64,000 bases of DNA, taken from an uncultured Oscillatoriales cyanobacterium (GTDB lineage Bacteria > Cyanobacteriota > Cyanobacteriia > Cyanobacteriales > Microcoleaceae). The notes under the pieces are model-generated. The model was not told the origin of the DNA. It ran no database searches and worked only from the letters and a program-made list of their open reading frames with translations. Of this stretch, positions 24,854 through 34,590 are shown in pieces. The translations under genes and the position numbers were made by a program. The stretch lies in assembly GCA_903893625.1 (NCBI GenBank), contig CAITND010000016.1, positions 1 through 64,000 on the forward strand, in the 5' to 3' direction. Positions within the stretch are counted from its first letter, which is position 1. The number at the start of each line of letters is the position of its first letter.

Positions 24854-25237
24854 ATGATTATGAGACGGATTTTAGTTGTTGATGATTCCGCAACAATGCG
24901 AAAAATGGTAATCGCGTCCTTGCGAGATTTAAAAGATGTCAGCTTTAGTGAAGCCGGGAATGGTTTAGAAGCAATTGAACAGATTGAAATTGCGCCCTTT
25001 GATTTAATGATATTGGATTTGAATATGCCAGATATGCACGGGTTAGAAGTTCTAAAATTTGTTTTAGGACACCCCAATTATCAGGCTACACCGATTATCA
25101 TTCTTACTACAAAAGGCGATGAAAATAGTCGCAGTGAAGCGATCGCTGCTGGTGCAACTTGCTATTTGACCAAACCATTTCAGCCTAAATTGTTAGCAGT
25201 TCAAGTTCAAAAATTACTGACCTCGGTTTCAGTTTAA
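24854..25237 (+). CDS. CheY-like single-domain response regulator
   Basis: 127 residues made of one receiver domain. The acidic pair D10-D11, phospho-acceptor D55 (LMILDLNMPD), conserved Thr (IIILTTKG) and Lys (YLTKPF) are all present. Without an output domain it must act by protein contact, as CheY does on a motor or a PatA/PixG-type regulator on pili. It is the first gene of the chemosensory locus, 83 bp ahead of cheA. An ATG two codons in gives an equally good start. Confidence 0.88.
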   Translation: MIMRRILVVDDSATMRKMVIASLRDLKDVSFSEAGNGLEAIEQIEIAPFDLMILDLNMPDMHGLEVLKFVLGHPNYQATPIIILTTKGDENSRSEAIAAGATCYLTKPFQPKLLAVQVQKLLTSVSV

Positions 25238-25320
25238 TAGAGATCTATATCCTTAATTGATTAAGTCTACACCCATGTTGTGAGAGGTATTGATATCATT
25301 ATTATGAGGTAAATTCCATT

Positions 25321-28026
25321 GTGTCTAATCCGAATAATAATAATTTTTTCGAGGATTTTTTAGAAGACTATTTTGCAGAATGTGAAGAACATTTAGCGGT
25401 TGTCAGACGAGAACTTTTAACCCTGGAATCGTGGATCAATCAATCTCCTCTTGAGCGTTCTCACCTCAATGAATTATTCCGTTGTTTCCATTCCCTCAAA
25501 GGATTATCAGGGATGGTGGGAGTGAGTTTGGCGGAAGAATTAGCCCATCAAATGGAAAGCTATTTACGAGTATTACGAGATCAACAAATTGTTCTATCTT
25601 CTGAAGGATTTGATGCTTTAATTGCCGGAACAAAACTGCTTGAACAAGTCATCACTTGTCGCCGAACCCAAACCCCGGCACCCGACATTACCGACATCAG
25701 CACCCAACTTCGGGCGGTCATCAACAGCGAAGACCTCGACAACCCATCAGGTCTTGTTACCCCGATAGAGTTCAAACTCAAACCCGAAGAACAAAACGAA
25801 CTCAACACCGCAATTAGCAACGGGGAAACCCTCTGGCATTTTATTTTTTCACCGAGTACCCAACTCTCTGAACAGGGAATTCGAGTCAATACCGTTCGAG
25901 AACATTTACAAACCTTGGGGAGATTAATTTATATTGCCCCTCGGATGAGTGAAGGAAACAAAATCCTATTTGATTTGATCTTAGCCACCTCTGTTCCTGA
26001 AATTCCCTTTCAAGAAAGCGATCAACCGGGCTTAACCTGGCAACCCTATTTTATAGCAAAAAAACAGGACACAGAAGCTCAAATAATAACCTCCCCTGCG
26101 GCCACTGAGCCTGTCGAAGTGTCCCCTGCCTCCCCCGCTCCCCCTACTCCCCCTGCTCCCCCTGCTCCCTCAAATGTTGTGCGTGTAGACTTACCCAAAC
26201 TAGATGATTTAATGCGAATGGTGGGAGATTTAGTCATTAGTCGCGCCCGTTTAGATGAGGATCTCAAATCAATAGCCGCCTCTCTTCGGGCACCTCAAAT
26301 TCGAGCCTTACAAGAAATTAACTTGATGTTAGAACGACAACTGCGAGATTTACGCCAAAGGGTGATGGAAGTGCGTTTAGTTCCCATTGGTGAGATTTTT
26401 GCCCGGATGCAATTTGTCGTTCGAGATTTAGTTCGAGCTAGTGGAAAACAAGTCATCCTAGAAATCAGTGGACAGGAAACCGAAATTGATAAATTCGTTG
26501 TGGAACGAATGCTAGATCCCCTGTTACATCTGGTACGAAATGCCGTCAGTCATGGCATTGAAACCCCCGCAGAACGTCAGCAAGCCGGGAAAAACCCCCA
26601 AGGAACAATCGCACTTCGAGCTACAACCGTAGGAGAAACCATTGTTATTGAAATTGAAGATGATGGTCGTGGCGTTGATATTGAAACGGTGCTCCAGCGA
26701 GTTAGTGACGAGACGCACCTGGGCGAGATCAGATCTTTTCAATCTCTGTTGGGAGACAAGAACGGGGAAGCCGGAAAGCCAGAGCAATACAATATGATGG
26801 CAGTATTAGACATTCTCTGTTTTGCCGGATTTTCTACCAAAGATCAAGCGGATTTAATTTCTGGACGGGGGGTAGGAATGGCAATTGTCAAAAATACAGT
26901 TCAGGAGTTAGGAGGTTCCTTGAGTTTGGATACTCACAAAGGTCACGGGACTCAATTTACAATTCAACTCCCTCTCACCTTAGCCATTACAGATGCCCTG
27001 ATTGTTAACGTTGGAAAACAAACCTTTGCGATTCCTCAAGCTTCCGTGTTAGAGGTGCTAGAAGTTTCGACATCCCAAATTATTACTTTTGAGAACAACG
27101 AAATTGTCAGCTATCGCATCACAATATTACCGCTTATCCGTCTAGCCAAAATTTTCTTCCTCTCTCCCCCTCCCCTTACCTCCCCTGCTTCCCCTGCTCC
27201 CCCTGCTCCCCCTGCTCCCCCTGCTCCCCCTGCTCCCCCTGCTCCCCCTGCTTCCCCTGCTCCCCCCGCTCCCCCTGCTCCCCCTGCTTCCCCAATAGTC
27301 ATAGTGGGAATGGGAGAAAACTCGGTTGCTTTAGTGGTAGATCGGGTGACGGGACTGCGGGAAATTGTAGTTACGCCTTTAACCGATCCCTTTGTACAAG
27401 TGATGGGAATAGCCGGAGCAACAGAACTTGGCGATCGCCGTGTGGTTTTAATTTTAGATGTGCGTACTTTAATCCGATATTCAAGCTTCCCCACTTCCCC
27501 ATCCCAATTTCTTACCGTTAAAAGTCAACCGCCAACCGCTAACCGCCAACCGCCAATTCTCACCCAAATGTCAGACCCTGCAACTTCCACCCAACCCTAT
27601 ATTTTATTTGAACTCGCTGACACCCTCTATGGGATTCCGTCTCAAATCGTGCAGCAAATGGAAATGATTGAACAAATTACGACCGTTCCTAATACTTTAC
27701 CCTTTGTGGAGGGGGTTGTATTTTCCAGAGGACAAGTGATTCCGGTGATTAATTTACGAGTCCGATTTGGACTGGAGAAAACCGCTTATAATCTGCGAAC
27801 TCGTTTAATCGTGATTCATACTAATCATCGTACCATTGGATTAATTGTAGATACTGCTAGGGAATTTTTAGCAATATCGGATCAGGCAATTCAACCTACT
27901 CCAGAAGGAATATCCCCTTTAAGCGGTCGGTATTTAGCAGGTATTGCTACCTTGGGAAAACGAGTTATCCTGATCCTGAATGTGGAAGAATTACTCGCAA
28001 ATCAGTTATCAGTCATCAGTGATTAG
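25321..28026 (+). CDS. cheA: CheA-type histidine kinase with two CheW-like domains and proline-rich inserts
   Basis: 901 residues, GTG start after GAGGT. Order: HPt domain with phospho-acceptor H57 (FHSLKG), a Pro-rich linker at about 263-283, dimerisation and ATPase core ([37 protein letters not shown]), first CheW-like domain (about 555-725) split by a 45-residue Ala-Pro-rich insert at about 614-658, and a second CheW-like domain (about 755-895). No P2 domain or receiver is seen. Signals from the soluble MCP next door would drive phosphotransfer to the CheY-like protein and CheB. The last codons (NQLSVISD) are made of ATCAGTT heptamers. Confidence 0.9.
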   Translation: MSNPNNNNFFEDFLEDYFAECEEHLAVVRRELLTLESWINQSPLERSHLNELFRCFHSLKGLSGMVGVSLAEELAHQMESYLRVLRDQQIVLSSEGFDALIAGTKLLEQVITCRRTQTPAPDITDISTQLRAVINSEDLDNPSGLVTPIEFKLKPEEQNELNTAISNGETLWHFIFSPSTQLSEQGIRVNTVREHLQTLGRLIYIAPRMSEGNKILFDLILATSVPEIPFQESDQPGLTWQPYFIAKKQDTEAQIITSPAATEPVEVSPASPAPPTPPAPPAPSNVVRVDLPKLDDLMRMVGDLVISRARLDEDLKSIAASLRAPQIRALQEINLMLERQLRDLRQRVMEVRLVPIGEIFARMQFVVRDLVRASGKQVILEISGQETEIDKFVVERMLDPLLHLVRNAVSHGIETPAERQQAGKNPQGTIALRATTVGETIVIEIEDDGRGVDIETVLQRVSDETHLGEIRSFQSLLGDKNGEAGKPEQYNMMAVLDILCFAGFSTKDQADLISGRGVGMAIVKNTVQELGGSLSLDTHKGHGTQFTIQLPLTLAITDALIVNVGKQTFAIPQASVLEVLEVSTSQIITFENNEIVSYRITILPLIRLAKIFFLSPPPLTSPASPAPPAPPAPPAPPAPPAPPASPAPPAPPAPPASPIVIVGMGENSVALVVDRVTGLREIVVTPLTDPFVQVMGIAGATELGDRRVVLILDVRTLIRYSSFPTSPSQFLTVKSQPPTANRQPPILTQMSDPATSTQPYILFELADTLYGIPSQIVQQMEMIEQITTVPNTLPFVEGVVFSRGQVIPVINLRVRFGLEKTAYNLRTRLIVIHTNHRTIGLIVDTAREFLAISDQAIQPTPEGISPLSGRYLAGIATLGKRVILILNVEELLANQLSVISD
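27163..27293 (+). repeat. CCCCTGCTC-type tandem repeat inside cheA
   Basis: About 130 bases of CCC-CCTGCT/CCTGCTTCC units encode (S/P)APPAPP. The tract falls inside the first CheW-like domain, between IFFLS and the strand [19 protein letters not shown] shorter tract of the same kind lies at 26125-26168 in the P1 linker. Slippage here would change the protein length in steps of three residues without breaking the frame only if units of nine bases are gained or lost. Confidence 0.9.
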
Positions 28027-28056
28027 TTATCAGTTACCAGTTACCAGTGATCAGTG
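28000..28056. repeat. ATCAGTT heptamer array spanning the cheA stop
   Basis: Degenerate heptamers (ATCAGTT, ATCAGTC, ATCAGTG, ACCAGTT) run from the last eight codons of cheA through its TAG stop (28024-28026) into the gap before the MCP gene. The real cheA domain ends just before, at VEELLA. Confidence 0.85.
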
Positions 28057-28086
28057 AAAATAATAACTATTTAAGGAGAAAAAATC

Positions 28087-30156
28087 ATGGCTAAAGTTAA
28101 TAATAAGCAACAAAAATTTTATAAAAAATCTCAAAAAAAATCCCATGAAATCACCAACCCCAGCGCACCTGATCCGATTGTTCAACAAGTCAAAGAACAG
28201 AATCAGCAAGTCCGGCTCACAACCCAAGATCTGCTGCAAACGGTGGAACACCTCTCATCGGGAATTAAATCTCAAAATCGTCTGTTAGAAGAAAGTTGTA
28301 CCGGAATTTCGACTTTAGCCACCTCATTAAAACAAACCGCCTCCCAAACCCAATCCCTTGCCAATTCAGGGGAAGAAATCGTCTCTTCCATCAATGAAAT
28401 GGCTGCCTCCATTGAACAAGTAACCGCTAGTAGCACTGAACTCGCAACGGCGATTAAACAGACGTCAACTTCCGTACAACAAAGCAGTATTTCCACCCGG
28501 AATGTTGCCAATAGCGCTCAAGAAATGGCAACTTCAGCATCTCAAGTCACGGCATCAATGGTACAGGTTGCTGCCTCGATTAAAAGTGTCAGTATAGACA
28601 CGGAAAATTTAGCCTCCGCCGTCAACGAAACCGCCGCCTCCATTGAAGAAATGACCAGTTCCATTGGAGGGGTTGCCCAAAATGCCGATGATTTAACCGC
28701 CGCCTCCGAAGAAACCACCGCTTCAATTAACGAAATGGCCGCCTCCATCGAAGAAGTCACCGCCACCACCGAAAATTTAGCCGCCACCGTTGAAGAAGTT
28801 TCGACTTCTATGGAAGAAATGGCTCAATCCGTTGTTGGGGTAGCTCAAAATGGAGAACGAATTACTGAAGCAGCGACGAATGCAGCCACCTCTGCTGAAC
28901 AGTTGGATCGATCCATTCGTTCTATTACCACCCTCACCCAACAAGCCGATGAAATTACCCGTCGAGTCATGGAGGATGCCGAAAGCGGAGGCAAAACCAT
29001 TGAAAAAGCCATTCACGGTTTAGGTCGGGTGCGAGAGTCAATGGTCAAATCCTCCGATGTGATTCGAGATATGGCCAAACGCACCAATGAAATTAGTAGT
29101 ATTGTCGATACGATTAATTTAATCTCAGAGCGCACTAACTTACTCTCCTTGAATGCTTCCATTGAAGCCGCCCGGGCGGGAGATGCGGGACGGGGGTTTG
29201 CGGTTGTGGCTGAAGAAATTAGAAATTTAGCCGATCGCGCAGCCCAAGCTACCTCCGACATTGCGGCTATTATCAAAGCCTTACAACAGGTTGCCCAAGA
29301 TGCCGTCAATACCTCTAATGAAGGGACTCGTGTGGCTGAAGATAGCGGGAATCTAGCTGAAGAAGGATTAGGAGGATTAAAAAAAATCCTATCGGGGATT
29401 GAAAAAACAACTCAATTGGTGAGTCAAATAGCCACCGCTTCTGAGGAACAAATGATTGCGGGTCAAACGGTGGTTAATTCGATTAATACTACGGCTAACC
29501 AAGCACGAGAAGTTGCAAAAGCCACCACCGAACAATCCAAAACCACCCAAGGCATTGTAGTCTCGACTCGGCAGATGCGACAAATTGCCCAACAAGTCAC
29601 AAAAGCCATGAATGAACAAGCAACTGCGGCCCGTGATGTGATTAAAGCGGCTCAAAATACCACCACTTTAGCCGGACAAGTGCGGAAAGCTGCCTTTGAA
29701 CAAAATAAGGGAGCCTCCCAAATTATGCAGGCGGTAGAGTTAATGCGACGGGGGGTGATGACCACTTCCCGCGCCATTGCAGAACAGTCCCTCGCTGGAG
29801 ATCAAATCTCTCAAGAAGCCGAACGACTGGCTAACCTGATTAATAATATCAGCAAAGACATGACGGAACAGGCAACCACTGCCACTCAAATCACCCTAGC
29901 GGTTGATAATATGCGAATTCAGTCAGAACAACTGGCAACAGCGATGAGAGAACAATCAAAAGCCATTCAAGGAATGACCGGGGCGGTTCAAAGTATGACT
30001 CACAAGATTAATTTAATTCGGAGTTCTAATTTAGAACATTCCAATATTTTAACTCAGGCCTTGGAAGGGATGGAGAGTATGGGACAAATCAGCGAACGCC
30101 AACTGAATCAGTTATCAGTAATCAGTTATCAGTTATCAGTTATCAATAATCAGTAA
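28087..30156 (+). CDS. Soluble methyl-accepting chemotaxis protein
   Basis: 689 residues, AAGGAG before the ATG. No transmembrane helix is visible. The first 45 residues are basic. The rest is a long coiled coil rich in Ala, Thr, Ser, Gln and Glu, ending in the signalling hairpin tip (ISERTNLLSLNASIEAARAG, then GRGFAVVAEEIRNLADR at about 350-385). A second long helical part follows. Cytoplasmic MCPs sense internal cues or receive input from partner proteins, here perhaps the PAS-HEAT protein. The C-terminal QLSVISYQLSVINNQ is translated heptamer repeat. Confidence 0.9.
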   Translation: MAKVNNKQQKFYKKSQKKSHEITNPSAPDPIVQQVKEQNQQVRLTTQDLLQTVEHLSSGIKSQNRLLEESCTGISTLATSLKQTASQTQSLANSGEEIVSSINEMAASIEQVTASSTELATAIKQTSTSVQQSSISTRNVANSAQEMATSASQVTASMVQVAASIKSVSIDTENLASAVNETAASIEEMTSSIGGVAQNADDLTAASEETTASINEMAASIEEVTATTENLAATVEEVSTSMEEMAQSVVGVAQNGERITEAATNAATSAEQLDRSIRSITTLTQQADEITRRVMEDAESGGKTIEKAIHGLGRVRESMVKSSDVIRDMAKRTNEISSIVDTINLISERTNLLSLNASIEAARAGDAGRGFAVVAEEIRNLADRAAQATSDIAAIIKALQQVAQDAVNTSNEGTRVAEDSGNLAEEGLGGLKKILSGIEKTTQLVSQIATASEEQMIAGQTVVNSINTTANQAREVAKATTEQSKTTQGIVVSTRQMRQIAQQVTKAMNEQATAARDVIKAAQNTTTLAGQVRKAAFEQNKGASQIMQAVELMRRGVMTTSRAIAEQSLAGDQISQEAERLANLINNISKDMTEQATTATQITLAVDNMRIQSEQLATAMREQSKAIQGMTGAVQSMTHKINLIRSSNLEHSNILTQALEGMESMGQISERQLNQLSVISYQLSVINNQ

Positions 30157-30196
30157 TCACCTCAACCGTCAACCGTCAACCATCAACCATCAACCG
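30107..30196. repeat. ATCAGTT and CAACCGT heptamers spanning the MCP stop and the next leader
   Basis: ATCAGTT-type units (30107-30158) encode the last residues of the MCP and its stop at 30154-30156. CAACCGT/CAACCAT units (30162-30196) then fill the gap to the next ATG at 30201. No ribosome-binding sequence separates them from that start codon. Confidence 0.85.
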
Positions 30197-30200
30197 AAAT

Positions 30201-33200
30201 ATGAGTATTGGTATTTTTACGACGGATATAAATCTGATCATCCGTTCCTGGGATTCTCGATTATTGGAACTAACGGGAATTAGTGCGGACATCAGTAGTG
30301 GACAACGAATTACCGATCTAATTCCTGATTTAGAACAACGGGGTTTATTAGAACGATTTCAACGGGTGATCACCGATGGGGTGATTGAAACTCTGGAGCC
30401 TGCTTGCCATCAATATTTAATTCCTTGTCCGCCGTTAATCTCCTCTAAGCATTTTCAATATATGCAGCAGAGGGTCACAATTACCCCCTTACGAGACAAA
30501 AACAAAATTGTCGGAACTATTGTTACCCTTGAGGATGTAACCGTTCGACGAGAACGAGAGATTGATATCGATCAGCATTATCGCCGGGATGTGATGCCAA
30601 CAGAAACGGGTACTCCTCCCACCCTTAAAAACGAACAGTATCAGAATTTATTATTTCCCCTCTCTGATGATCTCGGTAAAGGGATATCTTCTAATCCCAC
30701 CGACTTTATGAATGCCCTGCAAGCAAGTAGTTGGCAAGTTCAACGGGAAGTGGTGGAACGCTTAACCGCCAGCTACAACCCGGAAATCACTACAGAATTG
30801 TTACAACTTTTGCGTCAAGAACATCGCAATGCCACGATTGTTAATAGTGTGATTCAAGTTTTAGCCCTGAGTCGGGTTGATTTAATTCCGGCTTTAATTG
30901 AGTGTTTGCATGACTCCGATCCTGAACTGCGGATTTATGCAGCCCAAACCTTGGGACAACGGGAGGATCTCCGGGCTGTTCCGGCTTTAGTCTTAGCTTT
31001 AGCTGATCCAGATCAAAATGTTCGTTATTATGCAATTGAAGCGTTAGGACGTTTAAAAGCTAGAGACGCAATTGATCCCTTACTGGAAATTGCTCAATCC
31101 CAAGACTTTTTCTTGGCGTTTCCGGCTTTAGATGCCTTGATGCAAATTGGAGATTTTACTGTTGCTAGACGTTTAATGCCCTTAATTCAAAAAACTCTCA
31201 ATTGGCGAGTGCGTCGAGAAGCTGTGGATAGCTTGGCGATGCAAGACGATCCTAACTTAACCCAGGATTTATTACGCCTGCTTCGAGAACAACACCGCAA
31301 TCCTGACATTCTCAATAGTGTGCTTCAGGTTTTAGTTCTCAGCCAGATTGATCCGATTGCTTCTTTGGTGGGATGTTTAAGCGATCCTGATCCTGAGTTA
31401 CGCATTTACACCGCGTTAGCCTTGGGAGAACGTCATGATCCCAGAGCCATCCCCGCCTTAATACCGCTACTGGATGATCCCGATATCAATGTTAAGTATC
31501 ATACGATTGAATCTTTAGGACATCTGGGGGCAACGGAAGCCGTCGATAAATTAGTCGCAATTGCTCAGTCTGGGGATTTCTTTTTAGCCTTTCCTGCCTT
31601 GGAAGCGTTGATGAGAATTGGAGATTCTACCATTGGCTCTCAGATTGTTCCTTTGTTAAATGACAAGCTTTTAGGGAATCAAGTCGCTGAAGTGTTGGGG
31701 GAATTGGGAGATGCCGATGTGGTGACACCGATCGCCTGCTTTCTCAATCAACCGGATACCAGCCTATTCCCTTGTCCCGTGAGCAGTTTAGTGATCGCCT
31801 TAGCCAAAATTTATCACCGCTATCACCAAGAATTCGGGGAAGGGGAGTTTATCGCGGATCTCACCCGTCGTGCGGTCACTGACCCCGGAATTCAAAACTT
31901 GCTCACTGCCATTCAAACGGCAAATTCCCAAGAACTAGAAGCCATTGTATTAATTCTGGGATGGTTAGAAGGGGAAACCGTTGCTGCGGCGTTAACGCAA
32001 CTATTAAGTAATCCCCAACTGCGAGAAACGATTATTGAAGCTTTAGTTCGGTTTGGGAGTTCCATTACCCCGTTATTAATTGCTCAATTAGATGCTCCCG
32101 ATTTAGACACCTGTAAAGCCGCGATTACGTTACTGGGTCGCATTGGCAGTAGTCAGGCTGTTCCCACTTTAACCCGTTTACTCAGTGCGGATTCGGAATT
32201 GGTAGTGGCGACAACGGCTGCTTTAGCCCAAATTGGTGACGGGCGGGCATTTGAAGCCTTGTTAGGGTTATTAGGACATCCCGATTCGGCGGTGCGTTTA
32301 GGGGCAATTGCCGCCCTGAATTCCCTCGGTCATCCTGGCTTACCCCAACGGATTCTGCATTTACTCACTGATCCTAATCCCGTGATTCGGGAGTCCGCCG
32401 TCAAAATTGCAGGTTATTTTGCCTTTGCTGAGTGCGTCGAAGCTTTATTCAACTGTACCCATGATCCAGAAGAAAAAGTGCGCCGGGCGGCAATTGAACA
32501 TTTACCTTATCTTGAGGATCAACGGGTTGTACCCCGTTTAGTTCAAGCTTTAAGCGCGGAAGTTCCCTCTGTCCGAGTCGCAGTTGCCCACGCTTTAGGG
32601 GATTTAGAGGCAGGTGTGGCTTTACCCCACTTATTGAAAGCTTTACAGGATGATGATTCTTGGGTACGGTATCAAGCGGCACGTTCTATTTGTCGCCTGG
32701 ATTTACCAGCGTTGCTCATGTCTGATGGAGAAACCCTCCTGCGGCTGTTTGAGGTCTTAGAACACCTGGTCGTACAGGACGTTGCCTATCCGGTAAGGGC
32801 GGCAGCAACTTCAGCTTTAGGTTACATTGGAGCGGATCAGGCCATTCCTCTATTGACTTCTTTGATCGGACTGGATGTTGGAGATGGGGATATTGCTCGT
32901 GCTGCGGTGATGGCTTTAGGACGAATTGAAAGTACAGAGGCCGTTGCCCCCTTATTAATCGCGTTGAATTCCACGAACCCAAAACGGCGTTTAGATGCCC
33001 TTCATGCTTTTCGAGAACGAGGCGGAGAAGAAGCCGGGGTGGCTTTACAATGGATGGCGGTGGCTGATCCAGATGAAGCAGTTGTTCAAGCGGCGATTGA
33101 ATCCCTATCTCGGATGGGAACTCCAGAAGCGATCGCTGCCTTGTTGGAGTTGTCTGTTGATCCCTCCACACGAGAAGCTTGTATTCTGGCGTTAGCCTCT

Positions 33201-33506
33201 CGAAATTTAGATCATTCTACTCTCAAGGAAGACTATATTGAAGGAATAAGTCAAGGATTGAACCATCTCCACCCTGCTGTCCGTTGTGCCGTCGTTGAAG
33301 TGTTAAAACGTCTAAAACATCCTTTTGCTTCGGAAATTTTAATTAGTGCATTGAATGACCCGGATCAAAATGTCCGTTTATCGGCGGTTAACGCTTTGGT
33401 CTATCTGGGAAATCGCGCCTGTACTGAAAAGTTGGGGATATTAGCCCGCAATGATTCTTCTGCGGCTGTTCGTCGGGCTGCTCAAAAAGGATTGCAACTG
33501 ATATGA
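30201..33506 (+). CDS. PAS domain protein with long HEAT/PBS-lyase-type repeat array
   Basis: 1101 residues. Residues about 5-120 form a PAS sensor (TDINLIIRSWDSRLLELTGI ... IVGTIVTLEDVT). From about 175 to the end come alpha-helical HEAT repeats of roughly 30 residues, many with the D-x-x-x-x-V-R-x-x-A-x-x-A-L-G pattern (DPDQNVRYYAIEALGRL, DSDPELRIYAAQTLG). It has no catalytic domain and is probably a scaffold or sensor that ties the soluble MCP or CheR to other partners. The stop overlaps the cheR start by 4 bp (ATGA), so both are co-translated. Confidence 0.85.
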   Translation: MSIGIFTTDINLIIRSWDSRLLELTGISADISSGQRITDLIPDLEQRGLLERFQRVITDGVIETLEPACHQYLIPCPPLISSKHFQYMQQRVTITPLRDKNKIVGTIVTLEDVTVRREREIDIDQHYRRDVMPTETGTPPTLKNEQYQNLLFPLSDDLGKGISSNPTDFMNALQASSWQVQREVVERLTASYNPEITTELLQLLRQEHRNATIVNSVIQVLALSRVDLIPALIECLHDSDPELRIYAAQTLGQREDLRAVPALVLALADPDQNVRYYAIEALGRLKARDAIDPLLEIAQSQDFFLAFPALDALMQIGDFTVARRLMPLIQKTLNWRVRREAVDSLAMQDDPNLTQDLLRLLREQHRNPDILNSVLQVLVLSQIDPIASLVGCLSDPDPELRIYTALALGERHDPRAIPALIPLLDDPDINVKYHTIESLGHLGATEAVDKLVAIAQSGDFFLAFPALEALMRIGDSTIGSQIVPLLNDKLLGNQVAEVLGELGDADVVTPIACFLNQPDTSLFPCPVSSLVIALAKIYHRYHQEFGEGEFIADLTRRAVTDPGIQNLLTAIQTANSQELEAIVLILGWLEGETVAAALTQLLSNPQLRETIIEALVRFGSSITPLLIAQLDAPDLDTCKAAITLLGRIGSSQAVPTLTRLLSADSELVVATTAALAQIGDGRAFEALLGLLGHPDSAVRLGAIAALNSLGHPGLPQRILHLLTDPNPVIRESAVKIAGYFAFAECVEALFNCTHDPEEKVRRAAIEHLPYLEDQRVVPRLVQALSAEVPSVRVAVAHALGDLEAGVALPHLLKALQDDDSWVRYQAARSICRLDLPALLMSDGETLLRLFEVLEHLVVQDVAYPVRAAATSALGYIGADQAIPLLTSLIGLDVGDGDIARAAVMALGRIESTEAVAPLLIALNSTNPKRRLDALHAFRERGGEEAGVALQWMAVADPDEAVVQAAIESLSRMGTPEAIAALLELSVDPSTREACILALASRNLDHSTLKEDYIEGISQGLNHLHPAVRCAVVEVLKRLKHPFASEILISALNDPDQNVRLSAVNALVYLGNRACTEKLGILARNDSSAAVRRAAQKGLQLI

Positions 33507-34378
33507 GATTTTCCCCAGAACCTCTAAAGTTAAGCGATAATACCTTTATTATTTTGCGAGATCTAATCCATGAACGAACCGGATTATTTTATGAGATTTC
33601 TAAGCAAGCTATGTTGGCTGACAAGCTATCTAGTCGAGTTAGAGAACTTATGTTTGATTCATTTTTAGACTATTATTATCTCCTTAAATATGATATAAAA
33701 GCCAATGAAGAATGGCAACAACTTATTAATATATTGACCGTACAAGAAACTTATTTTGGGCGTGAGTATGACCAAATTAAGGTTTTGGTTGAGGTGTTAT
33801 TACCTGAGTATTTAGAGCGGTTTTATAGTCTGTCTTATCCTTGTCAACCGATTCAAATTTGGAGTGCAGCTTGTTCTACCGGAGAAGAACCTCTAACGAT
33901 TGCGATCGCTTTATATGAGGCAGGTTGGTTTGAACGAGTTCCCATTGAAATTTATGCCAGTGATGCCTCTTCTATGGCAATTGATAAAGCTAAATTAGGA
34001 ATCTATCGGCCCTATTCATTTCGCAATTTTCCTGAATCCTTAAGAGATAAATATTTTTCTGCTGAAGCCGATGGATGGCGAGTCTCTCCCCTAATTCATA
34101 ATCGAATTCATTGGTCAGTGAAAAATTTATTAGTAGAGTCAGATATTCAATATTTAGCTCAAACTCATTTTATTTTTTGTCGAAATGTCTTCATTTACTT
34201 TTCAAAAACGTCTATTGCCAAGACCGTTAACTTTTTTTATCAACAAATGTTCAACCCGGCTTATTTATTTTTGAGTTCTTCCGAGTCTTTACTGAAACTC
34301 AAAACAAATTTTCAGTTAGAGGAAATTAACGGGGTGTTTGCCTATGTTAAACATCAACCTAAACCCCCATTTTTTTAG
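33503..34378 (+). CDS. cheR: CheR-type protein-glutamate methyltransferase
   Basis: 291 residues. The N-terminal helical domain (IILRDLIHERTGLFY) is followed by the SAM-binding domain: FGREYDQI, IQIWSAACSTGEEPLTIAI (motif I), ASDASSMAIDKAKLGIY, and FIFCRNVFIYFS near the end. It methylates MCP glutamates, with S-adenosylmethionine as donor, to reset receptor sensitivity. It is coupled to the PAS-HEAT gene. No TPR tail or pentapeptide-binding insert is obvious. Confidence 0.92.
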   Translation: MRFSPEPLKLSDNTFIILRDLIHERTGLFYEISKQAMLADKLSSRVRELMFDSFLDYYYLLKYDIKANEEWQQLINILTVQETYFGREYDQIKVLVEVLLPEYLERFYSLSYPCQPIQIWSAACSTGEEPLTIAIALYEAGWFERVPIEIYASDASSMAIDKAKLGIYRPYSFRNFPESLRDKYFSAEADGWRVSPLIHNRIHWSVKNLLVESDIQYLAQTHFIFCRNVFIYFSKTSIAKTVNFFYQQMFNPAYLFLSSSESLLKLKTNFQLEEINGVFAYVKHQPKPPFF

Positions 34379-34486
34379 TCTTGGTTTTGAATTTAGGATA
34401 ACCATAAAGAATTTTAAATGTTAAATTTAAGTTAGGGTGCAATTCCAGATCAATCCTAAATATTAGGTACAGTAGTCGCCAAGGCT

Positions 34487-34564
34487 GTTAGGACATAGAC
34501 TGATGCTGAAACCAAGGGCTTGTGTCCCCATTCCCCATTCCCCATTCCCTATTCCCTATTCCCT
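34487..34564. repeat. Dispersed 42-nt element plus CATTCCC heptamers ahead of cheB
   Basis: GTTAGGACATAGACTGATGC...TTGTGTCCC (34487-34528) recurs at 49488-49528. Its ends GGACA/TGTCC can pair. It is followed by CATTCCC/TATTCCC heptamers to 34564. The same order, element then heptamers, is seen at the second copy. Confidence 0.7.
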
Positions 34565-34590
34565 GCCATAATTAAAAAAGGATAAAAATC

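Noticed and set aside
32716-33171. 151-codon minus-strand frame in the PAS-HEAT gene
   Set aside because: Shadow of the HEAT repeats. Its Leu/Pro/Gln-rich composition is typical of antisense reading.
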